From the NCBI RefSeq assembly GCF_900109655.1, contig NZ_FOAT01000001.1, forward strand, positions 62,001 to 126,000: a stretch of 64,000 nucleotides of DNA. Reading direction: 5' to 3'. This DNA comes from Hominimerdicola alba (GTDB lineage Bacteria; Bacillota; Clostridia; Oscillospirales; Ruminococcaceae). The notes under the pieces were generated by a model. The model had not been told where the DNA came from. It did no database searches and saw only the letters and a list, made by a program, of their open reading frames with translations. The stretch's first letter is position 1. Every line of letters starts with the position of its first letter. The position numbers were made by a program, and so were the translations under genes. Below, piece after piece: positions 25,186 through 32,603 of this stretch.

Positions 25186-25422
25186 TCAGCCATTTGAATA
25201 TATATCTTCAACTTCGTAATCAACATCACCATTTTCATCCTTAATGACACGATACGAAAAGCCCTCGCCTACTGAATCATCAAGGACAACCAGAGCATTA
25301 GACAAATGCTCATATACCTTTGTCGGTAAATAATCCATACCAAGCAACATCATTATCATTTCACTTGCAACAGCCGAATGATACTTAGAAAAATCGGTAT
25401 TGCACTTTATATCGTTAGCCAT
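25186..25422 (-). CDS. Small acidic islet protein, unknown function
   Basis: 78 residues, acidic at the C terminus (IKDENGDVDYEVEDIYSNG ends the protein), with no membrane segment. The ATG at 25422 is chosen because AAAGGAATT ends just before it; the frame is open for 30 codons further but without a start signal. It is the first of three genes on the islet's minus strand. Function unknown. Confidence 0.55.
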   Translation of the reverse strand: MANDIKCNTDFSKYHSAVASEMIMMLLGMDYLPTKVYEHLSNALVVLDDSVGEGFSYRVIKDENGDVDYEVEDIYSNG

Positions 25423-25602
25423 AATAATTCCTTTCCTGTTGTAAACGAGTGCTAAACAATTCGATTCGCTTAAACCGTCTGTGAAGCTCTGAGGGCTTGT
25501 CTGACCGTTCAAGTAATCGGATGGACTAACGCCCCGCGAGCCGTGCGGAGCTTATTTTAGAGCTTCACAGGCGATTCAAGCAAGCCGAGACACACAACAA
25601 CC

Positions 25603-25752
25603 GCCTGCGGCATTTATTCCACGTTCCCTTGACATGGGACCCGAGCGGGCAGTCTATTCAACAGGCACAGGCAGGGCACGCCTGCCTGCGGCTACAAGCC
25701 TAGACCGCCCGCACCCATGTCAAGGGACTTTCGCGGCATAAAAGCCGCAGGC
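25603..25752. repeat. 150-base nested hairpin
   Basis: Four stems nest inside each other: GCCTGCGGC/GCCGCAGGC (outer), CCCTTGACATGGG/CCCATGTCAAGGG (13 bp, perfect, 25626-25638 with 25714-25726), GCGGGC/GCCCGC plus GTCTA/TAGAC, and the apex AGGCAGG/CCTGCCT. Such a long rod is unusual in a bacterial intergenic region. It may act as DNA (origin or transfer site) or as a folded RNA. Confidence 0.8.
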
Positions 25753-25769
25753 TAGTGCGTAAAGGAGCT

Positions 25770-25799
25770 ATGAAAATGCGCCCCGAATGGAGCGCATGA
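25770..25799 (+). CDS. Possible nine-residue micro-ORF
   Basis: ATG with AAAGGAG at the proper distance encodes MKMRPEWSA and stops at 25799. It lies between the 150-base hairpin and the right terminator-like repeat, so the three could form one short transcription unit. It may equally be chance. Confidence 0.3.
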   Translation: MKMRPEWSA

Positions 25800-25815
25800 A
25801 CATTCTGCGTCTTAT

Positions 25816-25860
25816 CGCACTAAATTTTGCGTATGGTTTTTATTTAGTGCGGTTTTGTGT
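25816..25860 (+). terminator. Terminator-like hairpin, right copy of the islet repeat
   Basis: CGCACTAAAT pairs with ATTTAGTGCG across a 21-base loop and is followed by GTTTTGTG. Compared with the left copy at 24391-24420 it carries 12 additional loop bases. Confidence 0.6.
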
Positions 25861-25951
25861 ATACACATATTCGGATATACTTTATCCCTTTCCCATCGAT
25901 CGATCTGCTGGTTAGCCGTTTCAACTCACAAAACTGATCCTGTCATTTCTA

Positions 25952-27259
25952 TTACCGGACGATCTCACCATAACAGAACTCACCGTCCGTTGAAATCACA
26001 CGAACTTTTCTTATCCGTCTGCGCCATGTTTCTTCGGAATTATCCCTGTGAACTTTTATCATGACATAATTCGGCGCGTGACCGCTGTGCCATTCAGCTT
26101 CTGTCTCTCGCTCAAACAGAACATCAAACACCTTTCCGACACAGCTAGACAGATACTCCGCTTTGGTTTTCGTACAGACCTCTGACATACGTTTTGCTCG
26201 TTCATGCTTTATGTGCTGAGGAACTTGGTTTGGCATATCATTCGCCTTTGTTCCTGCTCTGCGTGAATACGGGAAAATATGTGCATCTGCAAAAGCTATC
26301 TCTTCTGCGAATGAAAGTGATTCTTCAAAGGCTTTGTCGTCCTCTCCCGGGAATCCCACCATTATATCGGTGGTTATGGCGCAGTTCGGGAAATATTCTC
26401 TCAGCAATTTGCAAAGTGCTGTATATTCTGCAGAATCATAGCGTCTATTCATGGCTTTCAGAATGCTGTCGCTTCCGCTTTGAAGTGACAGATGAAAATG
26501 CGGACACAGTTTATCAAGTTCCGCAAGCCTTTTGATATCGTCTTCAAGTATCATCTCGGGTTCGATAGAACCAAGCCTAACTCGGAACTCCCCTTTTAAC
26601 GAACATATGCTCTCTATCACGTCGGTCAGGGTGGGTCTTTCGGGGAGATCTTTTCCGTAGAAACAGAGATTTATACCTGTCAGTATCAGTTCCTTGTGTC
26701 CTGCGGCGATGTTCTGTTCAGCTTCGCTGACCACGTCTTTCAGCGGTTTTGAGCGAACGTGTCCCCTGGCATACGGGATGATGCAGTAGGTACAGTAGCA
26801 GTCGCATCCGTCCTGAATTTTAATGTAGGAGCGAGTTTTTTCACCGCTGCATTTGTTGGTCATGCTGTCGATCTTTTCACCTTTGGTATGTTCGCTTATG
26901 CTTATGATACGCTCCCCTGTTTTCATAAATCTGTCGGTTAGTTCGGGGATACTTCCCTTGTTTTCCGTGCCGACGATTATATCGCACTCTGCAAGGCCCT
27001 CGGCTTTTTCCCTGAATGCCTGAGGAAAACAGCCTGCAAGTACAGTTACAGCCCGCGGAGATGTTTTGCGTATCCGCCTTAACATTTGCAGACATTTCTG
27101 GTCAGCCTGTTCGGTGACGGTGCAGCTGTTTATCACACATACGTTAGCCGATGCAATATCCCTGACGGTTTCATGACCTTCCTGCTCAAATTTCTCGCGG
27201 ATATGTTCCGTTTCATACTGATTTACCTTACAGCCGAAGGTATAGTAATATATTTTCAT
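25952..27259 (-). CDS. mtaB: tRNA t6A37 methylthiotransferase MtaB
   Basis: Radical-SAM enzyme that adds a methylthio group to N6-threonylcarbamoyladenosine at tRNA position 37. The N-terminal UPF0004 domain has its three cluster cysteines (C10, C46, C77) in a start that reads YTFGCKVNQYE, diagnostic for MtaB rather than MiaB. The radical-SAM cysteines are C152, C156 and C159 (CDCYCTYC), and a TRAM domain ends the 435 residues. GGAGAG precedes the ATG. It is monocistronic. Confidence 0.93.
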   Translation of the reverse strand: MKIYYYTFGCKVNQYETEHIREKFEQEGHETVRDIASANVCVINSCTVTEQADQKCLQMLRRIRKTSPRAVTVLAGCFPQAFREKAEGLAECDIIVGTENKGSIPELTDRFMKTGERIISISEHTKGEKIDSMTNKCSGEKTRSYIKIQDGCDCYCTYCIIPYARGHVRSKPLKDVVSEAEQNIAAGHKELILTGINLCFYGKDLPERPTLTDVIESICSLKGEFRVRLGSIEPEMILEDDIKRLAELDKLCPHFHLSLQSGSDSILKAMNRRYDSAEYTALCKLLREYFPNCAITTDIMVGFPGEDDKAFEESLSFAEEIAFADAHIFPYSRRAGTKANDMPNQVPQHIKHERAKRMSEVCTKTKAEYLSSCVGKVFDVLFERETEAEWHSGHAPNYVMIKVHRDNSEETWRRRIRKVRVISTDGEFCYGEIVR

Positions 27260-27399
27260 ATAATAAATTCTCTCCTCAAAATATGTAGGATATGTACAAA
27301 ATATTCAGCTCTGTATTGTGAAAGTCACACAATTGAAGCTTTTGTGAACTACATCTATTGACTATTGTACCATATTTTATTTTTTTTTGCAAATAAGCC

Positions 27400-27427
27400 T
27401 TGACATTTGGGAAAATATGATTATAAT
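27400..27427 (+). promoter_or_regulatory. Promoter of the HPr-like gene
   Basis: TTGACA at 27400-27405 and TATAAT at 27422-27427 with a 16-base spacer, about 62 bases before the ATG. Confidence 0.75.
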
Positions 27428-27488
27428 TATAAATGTAGCAAGAAGCTACGTGGATATTTAAGTTAGAATTGTGTAAGGAGGAACCAAT

Positions 27489-27719
27489 ATGAAAAAGGTT
27501 AAGATCTCACTTGATTCCATTCAGGCTGTTAAGGAATTTGTAGGCATCGTTATGATGTATGACTTCGACGTTGACCTTACTTCCGGCAGATATGCAGTAG
27601 ACGCTAAGTCTATCATGGGTATATTCAGTCTTGATCTGTCTAACCCCATTCAGCTGACAGCTCACACTGAAGATGCTGACAAGTTCTTCGCAGAGATCAA
27701 GAAGTTCATCGTTGAATAA
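27489..27719 (+). CDS. HPr-like protein lacking the phosphorylatable histidine
   Basis: 76 residues with the HPr fold signature: AKSIMGIFSLDLS aligns with the regulatory Ser46 loop of HPr (KSIMGxxSL). The segment that should contain His15 and Arg17 (TGxHARP) reads instead LDSIQAVKEF and has neither residue, so it cannot carry phosphate in a sugar phosphotransferase relay. By analogy with Crh it could serve in regulation only, but that is inference. It has its own consensus promoter, AAGGAGG and a terminator, and codon use suggests strong expression. Confidence 0.85.
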   Translation: MKKVKISLDSIQAVKEFVGIVMMYDFDVDLTSGRYAVDAKSIMGIFSLDLSNPIQLTAHTEDADKFFAEIKKFIVE

Positions 27720-27743
27720 TATCAGGATCATTTAGTGAATATT

Positions 27744-27774
27744 AAACGGCAGACCAGACGGTTTGCCGTTTTTT
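27744..27774 (+). terminator. Terminator of the HPr-like gene
   Basis: AAACGGCA pairs with TGCCGTTT and is followed by a T run, 25 bases after the stop codon. Confidence 0.8.
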
Positions 27775-27832
27775 ATGTGTGGTGATTTTTGTCCGTTAAA
27801 AATATATTCCACAAAACTTGATATTTTAAGCA

Positions 27833-27861
27833 TTGAGCAAAATATCTGGCAGTGGTATAAT
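27833..27861 (+). promoter_or_regulatory. Promoter of the transporter gene
   Basis: TTGAGC at 27833-27838 and TATAAT at 27856-27861 with a 17-base spacer; the -10 is extended by TGG. Confidence 0.65.
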
Positions 27862-27900
27862 GATTAAGCTTTAATCTGTATTAAAAGAAGGATAGATTTG

Positions 27901-29004
27901 ATGGTAAAATTTATGAAGTCACAGCCTGTACTGGTAGCGGCTTTTTTGGCGGCTCTTGTGACTATGTTCATCATCCCGCCCGATGCGGGATATGCGGGCT
28001 ACGTCAACCGTGCTGTGCTGATACAGCTTTTCTCGCTGATGACTGCTGTCGCAGGGCTGAGGAGTATCGGGATATTTGAGCGGATCACGGACGTACTGCT
28101 CGAAAAGGCGGGTACGGTTCGCAGGCTGGGGCAGATATTCGTGCTGATATGCTTTTTCACTTCGATGCTTGTGACAAACGATGTTGCACTGCTGACATTT
28201 ATCCCGCTGACGCTGATAGCCATGAATGGAGTTGACAAAAAAAGCCTAATAATGACTATTGTGCTTGAAACGGCAGCGGCTAATCTGGGAAGCATGCTCA
28301 CACCTGTCGGCAATCCGCAGAATCTTTTTATCTACGCGTACTACGATATGACAGCTCTGATGTTTGTAAAAACCATGGCGCCTGCTGGCATTGCGAGCTT
28401 TGCGATACTTATGCTATTGACACTGCTTTTGCCGAAAGATAAATGCACTCACCCAAAGAGCACAGAAACGGAGAACTTCCCTGCTGTTCCGCTATGGGGT
28501 TATCTGGTGCTGTTTGCAGTTTGTCTACTGTCGGTTTTCAGAGTAATACCCGACTACATCTGCCTTATTTCTGCGGTTGTATGCGCGCTGATACTCAACC
28601 GTAAACTGCTTATCAAGGTGGATTACTCACTGCTTGCCACATTCCTGTGCTTCTTTATTTTCGTGGGAAATATTGCAAGGGTAGGTGCGGTGAACGATTT
28701 CTTTTCCGGGATAATGAAAGGCAGAGAACTTCTTGTTTCGGCGGCTCTTTCACAGGTAATTAGCAATGTTCCTGCGACAATGATGCTTTCGGGATTTACA
28801 GGAAGCGGCACACAGCTTATGCTTGGGGTTAATATCGGCGGACTTGGAACGCTTATAGCTTCACTGGCAAGCCTTATTTCTTTTCAGTTTTACAGAAAGA
28901 CCGAGGGCGCAGATTCGGTGAGATATATTGCAGTTTTCTCGGTAATTAATTTCGGTATGCTGATAACTCTTCTGCTGCTTCAGATGCTGATAACACTTAT
29001 ATAA
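27901..29004 (+). CDS. SLC13/ArsB-type (ion transporter superfamily) permease
   Basis: 367-residue integral membrane protein with about ten hydrophobic segments. Two re-entrant-loop-like motifs (MLTPVGNPQN and VISNVPATMML) in the two halves are typical of the ion transporter superfamily that includes ArsB, NhaD and the SLC13 carboxylate carriers. The substrate cannot be told from sequence. The ATG at 27901 is preferred to the preceding TTG because AAGGA is 8 bases upstream. It is monocistronic with its own promoter and terminator. Confidence 0.82.
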   Translation: MVKFMKSQPVLVAAFLAALVTMFIIPPDAGYAGYVNRAVLIQLFSLMTAVAGLRSIGIFERITDVLLEKAGTVRRLGQIFVLICFFTSMLVTNDVALLTFIPLTLIAMNGVDKKSLIMTIVLETAAANLGSMLTPVGNPQNLFIYAYYDMTALMFVKTMAPAGIASFAILMLLTLLLPKDKCTHPKSTETENFPAVPLWGYLVLFAVCLLSVFRVIPDYICLISAVVCALILNRKLLIKVDYSLLATFLCFFIFVGNIARVGAVNDFFSGIMKGRELLVSAALSQVISNVPATMMLSGFTGSGTQLMLGVNIGGLGTLIASLASLISFQFYRKTEGADSVRYIAVFSVINFGMLITLLLLQMLITLI

Positions 29005-29008
29005 ACAA

Positions 29009-29044
29009 AGACGGTATTTCCAAAATAAGGAAATGCCGTTTTGT
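29009..29044 (+). terminator. Terminator of the transporter gene
   Basis: ACGGTATTTCC pairs with GGAAATGCCGT (one G-T or mismatch) and is followed by TTTTGT. Confidence 0.8.
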
Positions 29045-29045
29045 A

Positions 29046-29074
29046 TTGACAGCCAATACTTTTTGAGGTATGAT
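29046..29074 (+). promoter_or_regulatory. Promoter of the methyltransferase gene
   Basis: TTGACA at 29046-29051 and TATGAT at 29069-29074 with a 17-base spacer, about 36 bases before the ATG. Confidence 0.7.
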
Positions 29075-29109
29075 ATGATTTAGAATCAAAGATCTGAAAG
29101 GAGAACAAC

Positions 29110-29871
29110 ATGAAAGCAAAAAAATCGGATTGGTACAAATACAACTGGGGACTTGATATCAAAAATATGTCCTGGGTAGAGAATACTGCCAGTGAAGTTG
29201 AATATATCATCAAACTATGCGGGCTGAAAGGTAATGAGCGTATACTCGATCTTGCCTGTGGTTTTGGCAGACATTCGCTGGAATTTGCACGCCGCGGATT
29301 CAGTGTGGTCGGTGCGGATATCACGGAGATCTATATTGAGGACGCTAAAAAATCGGCTAGGGAAATGGGTCTTAAAAATGCGGAGTTCATATGCTGTGAT
29401 ATCAGGGATATCGCTTACAAAGAGGAATTCGATGTGGTGCTTAATCTCGCAGACGGCGCTATCGGTTATCTTGAAAACGATGAAGAGAATCTGAAAATAT
29501 TCGATAGGATAGCAGCTGCTCTGAAACAAGGCGGTCATCATGTATGCGATCTTGTCTGCGGAGATTATGCTGATGCTCACTTCCCTGTCAGGTTATGGGA
29601 CAGCGGCAGTAATACTCTCTCTCTTTCCGAATTTGACTGGGACAGAGAGAAGAGGATAATGCTTTTCGGTAACTGTGATATTGCCTACGGTGAGGTTCTT
29701 AAAGTGCCCGATATCCCAGAGGGCGATCCTACAAGGGTCTACACCATAACAGAGATAAAAGATATCATGTGCATCCGCGGCATGGAAGTTACGGGTACAT
29801 TTGCGGGATACAGCGATATACCTGCTGGAAAAGAGAATTTTCAGATGCTTATTCATAGCGTGAAAAAATAA
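29110..29871 (+). CDS. Class I SAM-dependent methyltransferase
   Basis: 253-residue soluble protein with motif I LDLACGFGRHSLEFA near residue 46, the acidic residue after it in VVGADIT, and the CDIRD and LNLADGAIGYL motifs of the class I fold. The product is not identified; related stand-alone enzymes act on small molecules. AAAGGAGAA precedes the ATG. It stands alone with its own promoter. Confidence 0.85.
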   Translation: MKAKKSDWYKYNWGLDIKNMSWVENTASEVEYIIKLCGLKGNERILDLACGFGRHSLEFARRGFSVVGADITEIYIEDAKKSAREMGLKNAEFICCDIRDIAYKEEFDVVLNLADGAIGYLENDEENLKIFDRIAAALKQGGHHVCDLVCGDYADAHFPVRLWDSGSNTLSLSEFDWDREKRIMLFGNCDIAYGEVLKVPDIPEGDPTRVYTITEIKDIMCIRGMEVTGTFAGYSDIPAGKENFQMLIHSVKK

Positions 29872-30194
29872 AGATGGCTGTATGTATAATAATTTGGATT
29901 AGATAATATTTTAATAAAAGGCTAAAATATTTATATCAACTGTACGCAATTTTTCCCCACAAACAAAATTAGATGTGCTATAATATATACACAAACGGAA
30001 AAGCTTGTGTTCCGTTTGTTGACATTCATAATAATACACCTCTTTTTTGTTTGTGCCGTCCTTTCGGCAAAGCCGTGCTTGTGAGAGAGCGCGGCTTTTT
30101 TCTTGACACAAAAACCATATCATGATATAATAATCTCGTTATTGAAAACTTATGGTCTTTTATGATCAAAAGATCGCTTTTTCGGAGGACATAT
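29872..30194. other. Intergenic stretch with RNA-like structure
   Basis: The first 100 bases are AT-rich with nothing recognised. From 29979 it holds an extended -10 box, three hairpins and a terminator (listed as a candidate small RNA). The last 90 bases contain the ribosome-binding site of the following hydrolase gene; a minus-strand frame of 32 codons from 30029 with AAGAGGTG before it is also present but unconvincing. Confidence 0.5.
29991..30101 (+). ncRNA. Candidate small RNA of about 110 bases
   Basis: TATAAT at 29979-29984 with an upstream TGC (extended -10) predicts a start at 29991. Exactly there begins a 10-bp hairpin (ACAAACGGAA/TTCCGTTTGT, 29991-30019), followed by a second hairpin (TGCCG/CGGCA, about 30053-30069) and a 10-bp terminator stem (AAGCCGTGCT/AGCGCGGCTT) with a T run ending near 30101. 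No -35 box is visible. I do not recognise the RNA family. Confidence 0.4.
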
Positions 30195-30935
30195 ATGAAA
30201 AGTACTGATTTCACGATGATCACAACTTCCCTGCCGACAGAACAAGGCAATATTATCATCGATGAGTTTATTCCCGCAATTGATGGCAGATATCCCTGTG
30301 TGATAATGAGCCACGGTTTCAATTCATGCGCCGAAGAGCTTCACGATATAGCAGAAAAGCTGGCGGAAAACGGTATATATGCTCTCTGCTACGATTTTAA
30401 CGGCGGCGGCAACAAGGGTAGAAGCACAGGCAAGACCACGGATATGAGCGTTCTGACTGAGCAGAATGATCTAAGGGCTGTTATCGGGTATGTGAAAAGT
30501 CTTCCGCAGACAGGCGATATTTATCTGTACGGCGAAAGTCAGGGAGGATTCGTTTCGGCTTTGACTGCACCTGATATCCCCGATATCGCAGGATTGTTCC
30601 TTGTTTATCCTGCATTTGTTATTCCACACGACTGGCTTAGCAGAGATGAAAGCACAATACAGGGCGAATTCGATTTCATGGGTGTGAAGCTTACAAGAGC
30701 TTATTACGATGGTGTGCCGAGATACGACGTTTTTGCAAAAGCAGCGGAATTCAAGAAATCTGTAAAGATATGGCACGGCGGTGCAGACCCTGTGGTTGAT
30801 CCCGAATACTCGCTGAAACTTGTGAAATGCTATGAGAACTGCGAACTCAAAGTTTTCAGCGGGCACGTACACTGGTTCCCGCCTGAACTCCGAGCAGTTA
30901 TCGCGGATGAGATATTACGTTCTATAAAAGCATAA
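30195..30935 (+). CDS. Alpha/beta hydrolase (acyl esterase/lipase-like)
   Basis: 246 residues with the alpha/beta-hydrolase features: oxyanion segment MSHGFN (about 38-43), nucleophile Ser115 in GESQGG, an acid residue in GGADPVVDP and a C-terminal catalytic histidine in SGHVHWF. No signal peptide, so it is cytosolic. The ATG at 30195 is chosen over an upstream in-frame ATG at 30162 because GGAGG is 6 bases before it. Similar proteins deacylate small esters, but the substrate is unknown. Confidence 0.85.
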   Translation: MKSTDFTMITTSLPTEQGNIIIDEFIPAIDGRYPCVIMSHGFNSCAEELHDIAEKLAENGIYALCYDFNGGGNKGRSTGKTTDMSVLTEQNDLRAVIGYVKSLPQTGDIYLYGESQGGFVSALTAPDIPDIAGLFLVYPAFVIPHDWLSRDESTIQGEFDFMGVKLTRAYYDGVPRYDVFAKAAEFKKSVKIWHGGADPVVDPEYSLKLVKCYENCELKVFSGHVHWFPPELRAVIADEILRSIKA

Positions 30936-30998
30936 ATAAAAATGCTGTGTTACCTATTGGATAACACAGCATTTTCTATTTTGGTTGGAATTTTTTTA

Positions 30999-32603
30999 TC
31001 ACTTCATTGTGGCAAGGAGACCGTCTTTATTAAAAGCACCATTAAGTTCAGCGGTCTTCTTATTGTAGTTTATGTTGAATACAGCGTAGTTTACTGATTT
31101 ACCTGTACTCTCATTTGTTAAGGAAATTGTGAGAGTTTCGGTATCTTTGCCGGAGATATCCATATTTATCGCACCGCCTGCGACAGCTTTGGCATCGGAG
31201 ATAGCCTGTGTATAGCGTGTCTTTCCGTCTACCAGTCCCTTGATCGTGTATTTACCGCTCAGATCTTCGGGCATAGGGATACTGATCGTCATATCAACCA
31301 GGTTATTTTTATCATACTGCAGGTCTTTATTCAGTTCACCTACCAGATCGGCTGTCTTTTTATCATAATCTACAACAAATTCAGCATAGTCGATCGATTC
31401 TCCGGTTGCTTCGTTTTTTAGCGTAACTTTTAATCTCTCTGTCTTCTTGCCGGAAACATCCAGCTGTATCGAACTGCCGGCAACTTTAGATGCATCAGAG
31501 ATCATCTTTGTATAACGTATATTTCCGTCTATATAGCCATTTACTGTGTATTCTCCGGTCAGACCCTTGGGCATAGGGAGACTTATAGTAAGATCAACGG
31601 GATCGGTCTCGCCTGTGGATACATAAATGATGACCTCGGTGTCTCTATCAACTCTTCTGTCTGGTTCGAGAGACTGGTCGATTACCTTGCCCTTATCACC
31701 GTCATGAGGCATATCCTCAACTTTTGCTTTCAACTTGTTTTCCTTAAGGATCGTGATAGCCTTCTCTTTAGTCAGACCAACAACGTTAGGTACCTTGACC
31801 TGAGTATCCAGCGGACCCTTGCTGACATAAAGTGTGACCATATCTTCAACAGCAAATTCATTACCTGCTGAAGGCTCTGTGCATATGGCTATGCCCTCGG
31901 GAACGTTATCATCGTACTTGCATCTCAGAAGAACTGTAAAGCCTGCTTCTCTCAGTTCGATCTCTGCATCTGCAGATGATTTGCCTGAAACATCGGGGAT
32001 AACTGCCGTCTGCACTCCAAGACTTACTTTAAGTGTAATAGTGTAACCTTCCTCAACAATTTTACCCGGGTCCTGGCTTTGCCAGAAGATAATACCTTCT
32101 TCGTGCTCCATAGTATACCCGTATTCAACTTCGATATTGAGTTTATCGCCCCAATCAATCTCAACCTGTTCGATGTTTTTACCAACAAAACTCGGTAAAA
32201 TTAAAGAGCCGATATCCTCCTCTTGTGAGGTATTTACCTCCGACGAAGAAGGACTTGTGGTATTGATCTGCTTTCCGAAAAGCATTGTAGCTGACACTGT
32301 ACCTGCCGCAAGTACCGCGATACAAGCTGCTATCGCATCTCCGCGGTGTATTCTCAACTTACCGTTAGATGCGGATATATTGCTATCCGTTTTGTTTTCT
32401 GTGATATTCTTATGTCCTTTTATGACACCGTTTGTATTGTTCATTTTGAATCCTGCCTTTCCCATTACGGAGGAGAGAATCCTTTCTCGGGCATCATCAG
32501 GTATCTGAGCATCTTTGCCGAAATCGGCGAAGTCGTCACGAAGGATATCAGCGTCGCTTTCCGAAGCTCGATCGCGTAAGTTCTTCAATCTGTTCTTCAT
32601 CAT
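30999..32603 (-). CDS. Anti-sigma-like membrane protein with PASTA ectodomain
   Basis: 534 residues. A cytoplasmic N terminus of about 88 residues, one transmembrane segment (about 89-110), three PASTA repeats (about 137-340) and two tandem copies of an approximately 90-residue domain (about 342-440 and 445-534). It starts inside the stop codon of the ECF sigma gene (ATGATGA), so it is translated with it; that coupling and the topology suggest an anti-sigma factor. From PASTA 3 into the next domain, 72 of 76 residues match PrkC (counted by eye). No kinase domain is present. Confidence 0.82.
   Translation of the reverse strand: MMKNRLKNLRDRASESDADILRDDFADFGKDAQIPDDARERILSSVMGKAGFKMNNTNGVIKGHKNITENKTDSNISASNGKLRIHRGDAIAACIAVLAAGTVSATMLFGKQINTTSPSSSEVNTSQEEDIGSLILPSFVGKNIEQVEIDWGDKLNIEVEYGYTMEHEEGIIFWQSQDPGKIVEEGYTITLKVSLGVQTAVIPDVSGKSSADAEIELREAGFTVLLRCKYDDNVPEGIAICTEPSAGNEFAVEDMVTLYVSKGPLDTQVKVPNVVGLTKEKAITILKENKLKAKVEDMPHDGDKGKVIDQSLEPDRRVDRDTEVIIYVSTGETDPVDLTISLPMPKGLTGEYTVNGYIDGNIRYTKMISDASKVAGSSIQLDVSGKKTERLKVTLKNEATGESIDYAEFVVDYDKKTADLVGELNKDLQYDKNNLVDMTISIPMPEDLSGKYTIKGLVDGKTRYTQAISDAKAVAGGAINMDISGKDTETLTISLTNESTGKSVNYAVFNINYNKKTAELNGAFNKDGLLATMK

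Larger units (their letters stand above)
24391..25856. mobile_element. Compact accessory islet bounded by a repeated hairpin
   Basis: Between two copies of a repeat (CGCACTAAATTTT ... ATTTAGTGCGGTTTT) lie three small minus-strand genes that look like phage or plasmid accessory genes, and three very large inverted repeats (25060-25130, 25479-25570, 25603-25752). The composition is clearly more GC-rich in the hairpins than in the flanks. No integrase, transposase or replication gene is present, so it would have to be moved in trans or be a deletion remnant. Boundaries are inferred from the repeat only. Confidence 0.45.
25423..25951. other. Structured non-coding stretch of the islet
   Basis: No gene of normal size. 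It contains a 12-bp inverted repeat CTGTGAAGCTCT/AGAGCTTCACAG (25479-25490 and 25559-25570), the 150-base nested hairpin at 25603-25752, a nine-codon plus-strand frame with a strong ribosome-binding site (25770-25799) and the right terminator-like repeat. From 25860 the sequence returns to ordinary AT-rich DNA before mtaB. Confidence 0.6.

Noticed and set aside
24723-25244. 173-codon plus-strand open frame across the islet
   Set aside because: It runs through a perfect GC palindrome and opposes two frames with ribosome-binding sites; its composition (many Cys, Arg, Pro) is not protein-like.
25603-25752. Integron attC site or IS200/IS605 end
   Set aside because: No integron or transposase gene nearby, and the conserved core sites of attC are not seen; the hairpin is listed as unexplained instead.
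29930-30029. 32-codon minus-strand gene with AAGAGGTG before its ATG
   Set aside because: The frame runs straight through the perfect hairpin at 29991-30019 and has no recognisable sequence character; the plus-strand RNA reading fits better.
30999-32603. Second PASTA protein kinase
   Set aside because: No kinase domain; only about 88 residues precede the membrane segment and none of the kinase motifs occurs.
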